From NCBI GenBank assembly GCA_002772575.1, contig PFDL01000004.1:392-15134 (forward strand): a stretch of 14,743 nt of DNA, in the 5' to 3' direction. Source of the stretch: Parcubacteria group bacterium CG10_big_fil_rev_8_21_14_0_10_35_15. GTDB taxonomy: Bacteria > Patescibacteriota > Minisyncoccia > Minisyncoccales > GWA2-46-15. The notes under the pieces were generated by a model. The model saw only the letters and a program-made list of their open reading frames with translations, made no database searches and had not been told where the DNA came from. The translations under genes and the position numbers were made by a program. Shown here in pieces: positions 8,777 to 14,743 of this stretch (position 1 is the stretch's first letter; every line of letters begins with the position of its first letter).

Positions 8777-10099
8777 TTATTGGGATTGAGTACAGACGTT
8801 ATTAACGCATCTCATTATCAATTTTCCGGTTATGCCGTTGCAGAAATCAGGGCATTGGCTATTTGCATCTACATAGTTTATATTCCCGTAAAAGCATTTC
8901 TGGGTATCTTTTTTCCTTCCGCAAGCGCAATCTGAATCTGTTCCGCATGAAATTTCTTCGTTTGATTGAATAGAAATAGCGTGGTTATCTATATCTTCAG
9001 TATTCCTTTTGATGTTTTTCTCAATTTCTTCGGTAACTACACACCTTGCCGGCAATCTGCAACCGGTTTGAGAATCTTTGTTAATAACAATTCTTCCTTC
9101 TTTACAAAAGCCGGGGGCTGGAGCTGTCCAAACCTGGCATTTCTCATTCTGAGGAGCTTGTTCAATCTTTCCGATTATTTTATCTTTCGCCCGTTCTAGC
9201 CTATTCTGTATTGCCCCAGATTTAATCTCCCGTCTTAAAGTCTCAAGGATTTCCAATTGTTTTTCTTTATTTCCGCCCATTTTCTGTAAATAATCACCAA
9301 TCTTTTCTTGTTTTTCTACGGATATTTTCTCTAGATTTTTTAGAAATACGTTAAGACTTTTTTCCTGCAATTGTCTGATTGAATCTTGAACTTCAGACGG
9401 AAGCTTTTCTTCTAATTCTTTCAGGATCTGAAGATCTTTTAATTGTTTAAAATCGCTTTTTGTTTGATTTTCCAAAATATTATTGATTCTGGCCGCAATC
9501 TTGTCTTTATCTTCAAGCTTTGACATGACTTCGCCAAACTTTTCCAGATGTCTTTCTCTGACAGCTTCGATTTTTAACATTACTTGAGGCGGAACTTTGG
9601 TTTCTAATTCTTCCAAAACCTTTTGTTGTAAAAGCCCTTGCTGGATAAATTTATCCAAGAATTTATTGATTTTAGGGCTGGTTTGGGCATTATCTTGAAA
9701 CTTTTCTATTTGCGCTTTTAATTTTTCAATGTGTTTTTGAGAATTGGCAGCTGCTTTTTCAAGTATTTTTGGATCTTGAGTCTTTGCCGCCAAAGCTTTC
9801 AATTCAATCAACTTTTCATTTACTATTTCCTGCCTGACTTCAGCTTTTTTAATCTGATTAAAAGTGAAAGCAAGTTTTAAGCTTCTTTGCCAATCTTTTA
9901 AAAAGTAAAATCTATTGTCTGGCAAAACCGTAGGGGCAGTCACTCCCAAGTCTTGAGCAGTAATTTCATTCTCAATATTCTCAACAGTTACGGTAGAAGT
10001 CGGCGTTTCTTCAGCTAAGGCTAAACTGAATATAGCCATTGTTGCTGCCAATAGAGAACAAAAGATAAGTTTTCTAGAAAATGAGTTCATTTTTTTCAT
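8777..10099 (-). CDS. Secreted DUF5667-domain protein with coiled-coil repeats and an eight-cysteine C-terminal module
   Basis: The biochemical role is unknown; the protein is predicted to be exported. Residues 1-29 form a signal peptide (basic start, hydrophobic core, likely cleavage after ALA at 29). Residues ~54-150 match my memory of DUF5667 (LPDNRFYFLKDWQRSLKLAFTF, then helical K/E-rich sequence), a family seen mainly in CPR bacteria and archaea. Helical segments with heptad-like L/I spacing follow, with an internal duplication (about 144-206 against 205-270; LEELE-KVP-x-V versus LKELE-KLP-x-V). Two cysteine-rich modules end the protein: C321/C332/C347/C353 around APAPGFCKEGRIV, and eight cysteines (385, 391, 393, 402, 416, 420, 431, 436). 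No C-terminal membrane anchor is seen. The gene has its own promoter and terminator, so it is probably monocistronic. A cell-surface or envelope role is inference. Confidence 0.85.
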   Translation of the reverse strand: MKKMNSFSRKLIFCSLLAATMAIFSLALAEETPTSTVTVENIENEITAQDLGVTAPTVLPDNRFYFLKDWQRSLKLAFTFNQIKKAEVRQEIVNEKLIELKALAAKTQDPKILEKAAANSQKHIEKLKAQIEKFQDNAQTSPKINKFLDKFIQQGLLQQKVLEELETKVPPQVMLKIEAVRERHLEKFGEVMSKLEDKDKIAARINNILENQTKSDFKQLKDLQILKELEEKLPSEVQDSIRQLQEKSLNVFLKNLEKISVEKQEKIGDYLQKMGGNKEKQLEILETLRREIKSGAIQNRLERAKDKIIGKIEQAPQNEKCQVWTAPAPGFCKEGRIVINKDSQTGCRLPARCVVTEEIEKNIKRNTEDIDNHAISIQSNEEISCGTDSDCACGRKKDTQKCFYGNINYVDANSQCPDFCNGITGKLIMRCVNNVCTQSQ

Positions 10100-10145
10100 T
10101 TGTTTTTAAACTTAAATTAGTTATTTATATATCTAATCTTATTTA

Positions 10146-10174
10146 ATTATAACTTAAAACCCTTTCTTATTCAA
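10146..10174 (-). promoter_or_regulatory. Sigma70-type promoter for the DUF5667 gene
   Basis: On the minus strand TTGAAT (10174-10169) is followed after exactly 17 bp by a perfect TATAAT (10151-10146). The -35 box overlaps the TAA stop of the upstream membrane-protein gene. Initiation near 10139 would give a leader of about 40 nt before ATG 10099. Motif quality, spacing and position ahead of the gene agree; there is no Shine-Dalgarno in the leader. Confidence 0.65.
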
Positions 10175-11744
10175 GCTCTTCTTTTTTTGCCTTGATAAAG
10201 TTTCTCCAGCTTTCAATGAATTCAAAGAATATCTGCAAAGGCGCTTCAAAAAAAAGATTTAAAATTAAAATGATGAGGTTATACTTTTGCAGCTGGCCAG
10301 ACAGCCATTTGCCTGCATTTCTAAAAGGTAAAAAGAAAATATCGGCAATAAAATCAAGGATACCCTCCTCTTTCTCCCTATTTGTCGCTTTTAATTGTTT
10401 ACTAGAAGCTTCAATCCTCATACCTGAAAAAGCAATTAAAGAGAAAAATGCCAAGAAAATTGTAATACTTACCCAGCTAAAATTTATTTTTAAAAGAAGA
10501 TATATGACGCCGCCAAAAACTATGACTGAACTGATTAAAAATATAATCCTTAAAACAAGATTTTTAAATATTTTTTTCTCTAAAGGTTTTTTGACTATAA
10601 TTGTTTCCAATTCTTTTTTAGGATAAATAATATTCATTATTTGCTCGCAAACCAATTTTTTATTTTTTTCTTTTGGAACTCTGATTGAGGAAATAATTAA
10701 GAACATTAATAAGGGCGGAACAAGAAGGTTGACGCCGAGAGAAACAAAAGAAAACTTATTGGCAAAGCGATCGTAAGGGATTTCGATCAAAAAAGCTAAA
10801 AACATTTTTGATAAAAGTATTGAAATAACCCATCTCATGCCCCAAGTTCTATTCTTTTTCTTTATTGATTTATATCTTTTCTCGTAAAAAAATTTTAAAC
10901 GTGCTTCAAGCGTATCCGGTTTTTCAAAAATTTGATTAGTTTCATTTAAATCTTCAGAAATAATGTCTTTAATAACTAAAAACCCAGGCACAAAACGATA
11001 AGCAATAAGTTGAATGTTTTTTATTAAAGGATCGTTGATACTTTGCTCAACTCCTTTTTTAATAACTAGTAAATTTTCTGAAAATTTGACCAATGAGTCT
11101 AAATTAGGAGAATTGGTAAATTCTGGAAGCTTAAATCTTAAAAGTCTCCAATTCAAAAGCGACTGATCTGCCTTTAAAAGAGATTTCTGACAGGCAATAA
11201 AGATTAACTCTTTTTTCTTATTTTGATCAATATCAATGTTTTGGAAAACAAGTCTTTTTAATAATTCTTCGGCCATATATTCCAAAAGAACTGAATCTGT
11301 TTCTGAAGGCGCTAATTTTTCTTCAATCTCTGTTGCTGCCAGATCTTTTAACCATTCTATTAGTTCATTCTTTTCAAAATCAACTGGAGAATTTTCCATT
11401 AAAAAAATGTATTTTGCCAGAATATTTTCTATTTTTTTTATCTTTGTTTCAGGAATTTTATCATTTAGAAAATAACCGCCCCTAATTAGCTCAGAAATAA
11501 GCGGATTTGCTATTTCTTCAGGATCAGAAGAAAGCAATAAACGTCTTTTTAAGATTCTTTGAATTGTATTCTTTCTTAATAAATGTTCTTCCTGATAATC
11601 AATCACTTGGCGGAGTTTTTCATAAAGAGTGGCAATTTTCGAAGCAACATAGTCAACGTGAATATTCGAAACAACTGTCGGTTCTTCATGTTTTGATAAA
11701 GACCTAATGGATTTAAGATATTTATCGGTTGAGTCGGATATCAT
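10167..11744 (-). CDS. Predicted multi-pass membrane protein of unknown function, coupled to thrS
   Basis: I do not recognise a named family, though the opening resembles conserved hypothetical proteins I associate with Patescibacteria. The 525-residue protein has a long soluble, mostly helical N-terminal region (1-~295). Its best-marked segment is VASKIATLYEKLRQVIDYQEEHLLRKNTI-like, about 33-61, followed by a basic RILKRR. The C-terminal half has hydrophobic segments at about 302-322, 332-354, 395-418, 424-442 and 489-510, joined by basic loops. No signal peptide, Walker motif or metal-binding cluster is visible. Its ATG overlaps the thrS TGA as ATGA, suggesting translational coupling. The tail, rich in E and K, is followed at once by a promoter for the next gene. 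A membrane-associated role is inferred from topology only. Confidence 0.85.
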   Translation of the reverse strand: MISDSTDKYLKSIRSLSKHEEPTVVSNIHVDYVASKIATLYEKLRQVIDYQEEHLLRKNTIQRILKRRLLLSSDPEEIANPLISELIRGGYFLNDKIPETKIKKIENILAKYIFLMENSPVDFEKNELIEWLKDLAATEIEEKLAPSETDSVLLEYMAEELLKRLVFQNIDIDQNKKKELIFIACQKSLLKADQSLLNWRLLRFKLPEFTNSPNLDSLVKFSENLLVIKKGVEQSINDPLIKNIQLIAYRFVPGFLVIKDIISEDLNETNQIFEKPDTLEARLKFFYEKRYKSIKKKNRTWGMRWVISILLSKMFLAFLIEIPYDRFANKFSFVSLGVNLLVPPLLMFLIISSIRVPKEKNKKLVCEQIMNIIYPKKELETIIVKKPLEKKIFKNLVLRIIFLISSVIVFGGVIYLLLKINFSWVSITIFLAFFSLIAFSGMRIEASSKQLKATNREKEEGILDFIADIFFLPFRNAGKWLSGQLQKYNLIILILNLFFEAPLQIFFEFIESWRNFIKAKKEELE

Positions 11745-13546
11745 ATAGTTTTCTCTTCAATTTCTTGTTTAATTTTGACAACAAAACTATCGAGTTTCAT
11801 AACTCCCACATTTCCTTTTTTCCTTTGCCTAATTGAAACTGTTTTTGCTTTTAATTCGCGGTCGCCGACTATTAAAAGATAGGGGATTTTCTGAAGTTCG
11901 CCGGCTCTTATCTTCTTTGACAATGTTTCATCTTCATTTTTCGCCTCAACCCTTAAATTAGAATCTAATAATATTTTAGCGATCTTATTTGAATAGGCAA
12001 AATGCTTTTGACTAACAGGAATTATCCAAACCTGTGTTGGACTAAGCCAAACCGGAAAAGCTCCTTCATAATTTTCGATTAAAATAGCTAGCCATCTTTC
12101 CAAGGATCCCAAAGGAGCTCGATGGACCATGACCGGAGTTTTTTCTTTGCCGTCTTTATCAATATATTTTAAATCAAATCGTTCGGGAAGCATAAAATCA
12201 ACCTGAACCGTACCGCATTGCCATTCTCTGCCTAAAGCATCTTTAACAAGAAAATCAGCTTTCGGCCCGTAAAAAGCGGCATCGCCTTCAGAAATAAAAT
12301 ATGGGGTTTTACTTTTTTTCAAGGCCTCAAGCGCTTTTTCTTCAGCCTTTTGCCACATTTTATTATTACCAAGGTATTTTTCTTTTTTGGAGCGAACGCC
12401 TAACCTAACCCTGTAATTTTTCATTCCAAAAACACTGTAAAGCTTTTTAATAAAGTTAAAAACGTTTAAAAATTCATCTACGGCCTGATCTGGTGTGCAG
12501 AAAATATGGGCATCATCTTGGGTAAAAGCCCTAACCCTTAAAAGCCCGCTTAGCTCTCCAGATTGTTCATAACGGTATACTGAAGCAATCTCAGCAATTC
12601 TAAATGGTAAGTCTCTATAAGATTTAGGCTTGAATTTATAGCTTTGAATGTGCATTGGACAGGTCATTGGCTTGACCAAATATTCTTTTCCTTCAATATC
12701 CATCGGTGAATACATCTTCTCTCTATAAAGATCCCAATGACCGCTCTTTACCCATAAAGATTTTTCGCCAATATGGGGACTATAAACGTGTTTATATCCT
12801 AACCTTATTTGTTCATTGACCATAAAGTTTTCAATTTCTCTTCTGATAGTAGAGCCATTTGGAAGCCAAATAGTTAAGCCTGGTCCAACTTCTTCGCTAA
12901 TTGTGAAAAGTTCTAACTCCCGGCCCAATTTACGATGATCTCTTTTTTTTGCCTCTTCAATGTTAGAGAGATAATCATCCAACTCTTTTTGAGTTGGAAA
13001 ACAAGTTCCATATATTCGCGTAAGCATTTTATTCTTTTCTGAGCCGTGCCAATAAGCGCCGGCAACAGAAAGAAGCTTAAAGGCACCAATATGACCAGTT
13101 GATTTCACGTGCGGACCGGAACAAATATCAACAAAAGTTTCGGGTATATCTTTACCTTTCTTTCCCATCCAATAAATACTGATTTTTTCGCCACGGGTTT
13201 TTATCAAATTAAGCCATTCGTGTTTATATTCATTACCCTTGTAGATATTGGTATTAAAGAATTTTTTAGCTTCTTCTGCCGTCATTTCGCCTTTTAAGAT
13301 GGATAAATCCTCTTTAATGATTTTTGTCATTTCTGCCTCTATTTTAGGAAAATCCGCTTCGGAAACCTTTATGCCGACGGAATCGAAGTCAAAATAAAAC
13401 CCTTCTTCGGTAGCCGGCCCCATAGCAGCTTTTATCTTATTTCCCCACAAACGAAGCATAGCCATGGTTAAAACATGCTCGCAACTATGACGCATTTTTT
13501 CAAGTTCTTTTAGACTAGAATTTGCTTCTTTTTTAAGTTTTTTCAT
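11741..13546 (-). CDS. thrS: Threonyl-tRNA synthetase lacking the N-terminal TGS domain
   Basis: This class II synthetase charges tRNA-Thr and edits mischarged Ser-tRNA-Thr. The editing (N2) domain is present: HSCEH (H20, H24) and CSGPH (C142, H146). The catalytic core has zinc ligands C296 (MTCPMH), H347 (DDAHIF) and H475 (VHRAPLG), motif 2 YRYEQSGELSGLLRVRAFTQ and motif 3 RAPLGSLERWLA. The anticodon-binding domain covers about 505-595. At 601 residues it is ~40 short of the norm because the ~60-residue TGS domain is missing. The start cannot be extended: an in-frame TAA (13558-13556) lies nine bases before the ATG (13546). It has no Shine-Dalgarno, but AAT precedes the ATG. The stop overlaps the next gene's ATG. 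Confidence 0.96.
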   Translation of the reverse strand: MKKLKKEANSSLKELEKMRHSCEHVLTMAMLRLWGNKIKAAMGPATEEGFYFDFDSVGIKVSEADFPKIEAEMTKIIKEDLSILKGEMTAEEAKKFFNTNIYKGNEYKHEWLNLIKTRGEKISIYWMGKKGKDIPETFVDICSGPHVKSTGHIGAFKLLSVAGAYWHGSEKNKMLTRIYGTCFPTQKELDDYLSNIEEAKKRDHRKLGRELELFTISEEVGPGLTIWLPNGSTIRREIENFMVNEQIRLGYKHVYSPHIGEKSLWVKSGHWDLYREKMYSPMDIEGKEYLVKPMTCPMHIQSYKFKPKSYRDLPFRIAEIASVYRYEQSGELSGLLRVRAFTQDDAHIFCTPDQAVDEFLNVFNFIKKLYSVFGMKNYRVRLGVRSKKEKYLGNNKMWQKAEEKALEALKKSKTPYFISEGDAAFYGPKADFLVKDALGREWQCGTVQVDFMLPERFDLKYIDKDGKEKTPVMVHRAPLGSLERWLAILIENYEGAFPVWLSPTQVWIIPVSQKHFAYSNKIAKILLDSNLRVEAKNEDETLSKKIRAGELQKIPYLLIVGDRELKAKTVSIRQRKKGNVGVMKLDSFVVKIKQEIEEKTI

Positions 13547-13658
13547 ATTTTTAAGTTAATAGTATATAATAGCACTTTTTAAGTTATAAAAAAGCTTCTT
13601 TATCGGAGAGGCAGAGATTGATTTTAAATCTAATTTTCTATTATTATTTTCTGAATAT
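13547..13658 (-). promoter_or_regulatory. thrS leader with an 11-bp direct repeat; weak promoter signals only
   Basis: This is the space between the dnaE terminator and thrS. It is very AT-rich. The minus-strand word TAACTTAAAAA occurs twice (13586-13576 and 13558-13548), 28 bp apart, flanking -10-like words such as TATTAT and TATACT. No good -35 box is seen at 16-18 bp. Since a strong terminator separates it from dnaE, a thrS promoter should lie here, but I cannot fix it. Confidence 0.3.
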
Positions 13659-13694
13659 AAAACTGCCCGAGGTCAGACCTCGGGCAGTTTTTTT
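13659..13694. terminator. Strong bidirectional intrinsic terminator after dnaE
   Basis: AAAACTGCCCGAGGT (13659-13673) pairs perfectly with ACCTCGGGCAGTTTT (13677-13691), a 15-bp stem with a CAG loop, GC-rich in AT-rich surroundings. Seven T follow on the plus strand (13688-13694), and TTTTATATT follows on the minus strand. It begins at the TAA stop of dnaE and separates it from thrS; in the other direction it would stop antisense transcripts entering dnaE. Confidence 0.92.
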
Positions 13695-14743
13695 AATTAG
13701 GTTCGATTATTTCTTGAATATCGTCGCAAATAATCTTTGGGGAATTATCCTTATAGCTGACCCTGCCGGTAATGAAAACAATCTTATTCTCTTGAAAACG
13801 CAAAGGATTTCTTTCTAAAATTGATGGAAAGACAACTACTTCGATCTTGTCGGTCAGATCCTCCAATTTAATAAAAAGCATTGGCTTGCCATTTTTGGTA
13901 ATAATTTTCTTTAAATTGGAAAGAATGCCTGCTACTTTGATCTTTTTGCCTTCAATTTCCCTGGTAATCTTTTCTATTGGCGAAGCTTTTTTGTCAAAAA
14001 TGGATTTAAAGCCATCTAAAGGATGAGAGGTGACAAAAAGGCCCAAAAGCTCCTTTTCCCATTCAAGCTTTTCTTTTTTGGAGGCAGGCGTGGCTGAAGC
14101 CAGACGAATATCAGCGCCAAGATTGATTTTACCCTCAAAAAGGTTTTTTTGGCCTGAATTCTTTTTCTTTTGGTGTTCTTTATTAAACTCAAGAATATCC
14201 TCAATATTTGAAAGAATCTGGTTTCTTTCAATAATTGAATCAAAAACTCCGGCCCTAGCCATACTTTCAAGTGATTTTTTATTCAAATCTTTTGAATTGA
14301 CTCTTAAAAGAAAATTAGCCAAATTCTTAAAAGGCCCGTTTGCCTTTCTTTCTTCGGTAATGGCTTTGACAATATTACTGCCAACATTTTTAATAGCTGA
14401 TAGTCCAAAACGAATCTGATTTTGATTTGGGACTACCGTAAAGTTAGTTAAACTTTCGTTAATATCAGGAGCCAAAACATTAATTTTCATTCTTTTACAT
14501 TCTTCAATTAGAAAAGCGATTTTTTCAACATCATGTTTTTCTGAAGTCAGCAATGAAGCCATAAATTCTGTTGGATAATAAGTCTTTAGATAAGCTGTTT
14601 GATAGGCAATCATGGCATAAGAGACAGAATGGCTTTTATTAAATCCATATTGGGCAAATGGCAAAATCCATTCCCAAATTTCCTTGGCTACCTTGTCAGA
14701 AACATCGTTATTTTTCATACCAAGGATTAATTTGTCTTTTTGC
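13693..14743 (-). CDS. dnaE: DNA polymerase III alpha subunit, C-terminal part (5' truncated by window)
   Basis: This is the replicative polymerase catalytic subunit; 349 C-terminal residues are seen, in frame to the window edge, so the ATG at 14718 is internal. The signature FNKSHSVSYAMIAYQTAYLK lies in the fingers region, followed by YYPTEFMASLLTSE. The helix-hairpin-helix segment (FGLSAIKNVGSNIVKAI) leads to an internal clamp-binding pentapeptide QKNLF (nt 14151-14137, matching QxxLF). The LGLFVTSHPLDGF element and an OB fold (IKVAGILSNLKKIITKNGKPM to ITGRV) come next. The protein ends shortly after the OB fold, without the extended tau-binding tail of E. coli DnaE. No proofreading domain is visible in this part. 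A terminator lies at the stop codon. Confidence 0.96.
   Translation of the reverse strand, partial: QKDKLILGMKNNDVSDKVAKEIWEWILPFAQYGFNKSHSVSYAMIAYQTAYLKTYYPTEFMASLLTSEKHDVEKIAFLIEECKRMKINVLAPDINESLTNFTVVPNQNQIRFGLSAIKNVGSNIVKAITEERKANGPFKNLANFLLRVNSKDLNKKSLESMARAGVFDSIIERNQILSNIEDILEFNKEHQKKKNSGQKNLFEGKINLGADIRLASATPASKKEKLEWEKELLGLFVTSHPLDGFKSIFDKKASPIEKITREIEGKKIKVAGILSNLKKIITKNGKPMLFIKLEDLTDKIEVVVFPSILERNPLRFQENKIVFITGRVSYKDNSPKIICDDIQEIIEPN

Noticed and set aside
13565-13570. Plus-strand TATAAT in the thrS leader
   Set aside because: No matching -35 is present, no plus-strand gene follows, and the dnaE terminator would stop such a transcript within about 120 bp.
13618-13818. 66-residue plus-strand frame across the terminator
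   Set aside because: It runs through the intrinsic terminator and antisense into the dnaE end, so it is not a plausible gene.
14030-14419. 129-residue plus-strand frame opposite dnaE
   Set aside because: The sense dnaE frame is strongly conserved here; the opposite frame is a mirror of its codon usage.

Overview
This window is an AT-rich, gene-dense piece of bacterial chromosome carrying core housekeeping genes. I see no transposase, phage, CRISPR, tRNA or rRNA signal. Several traits point to the Candidate Phyla Radiation (Patescibacteria), most likely a Parcubacteria-like lineage: short informational enzymes (PheT without its EMAP-type OB domain, ThrRS without a TGS domain), rplK without a following rplA, a secreted DUF5667 protein with an eight-cysteine module, few Shine-Dalgarno sequences and tightly packed genes. 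TGA ends nusG, deoC and thrS, so the standard bacterial code applies; the UGA=glycine code of Gracilibacteria/Absconditabacteria does not. The lineage call is inference from gene content only.

Plus-strand half (1-7819): the end of pheS, then pheT, gyrB, secE, nusG, rplK, dcd, tmk and deoC, all co-directional and mostly 1-58 bp apart. It reads like one long operon or a few overlapping transcription units. It joins tRNA charging with Phe, DNA supercoiling (gyrase B), protein export (SecE), transcription elongation (NusG), the ribosomal stalk base (L11) and deoxynucleotide metabolism (dCTP deaminase, thymidylate kinase, deoxyribose-phosphate aldolase). The usual secE-nusG-rplK-rplA-rplJ-rplL-rpoB block is broken straight after rplK. 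The nusG-rplK spacer holds two tandem hairpins whose four arms can re-pair, an attenuator-like layout.

Minus-strand half (7809-14743), read right to left: the 3' end of dnaE, closed by a strong GC-rich terminator; thrS, which overlaps by ATGA a 525-residue predicted membrane protein of unknown function; a good sigma70-type promoter driving a secreted, cysteine-rich DUF5667 protein; a terminator; then miaA, whose 3' end overlaps deoC tail-to-tail by 11 bp.

Most genes are ordinary. The points most worth a second look are the nusG-rplK leader structure together with the missing rplA, the domain losses in PheT and ThrRS, the composition step inside pheT, the thrS-coupled membrane protein, the repeat-containing eight-cysteine secreted protein, and a recurring A/T-A-T triplet just before ATG starts in place of Shine-Dalgarno sites. 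I found no convincing evidence of a wholly new multi-gene system.
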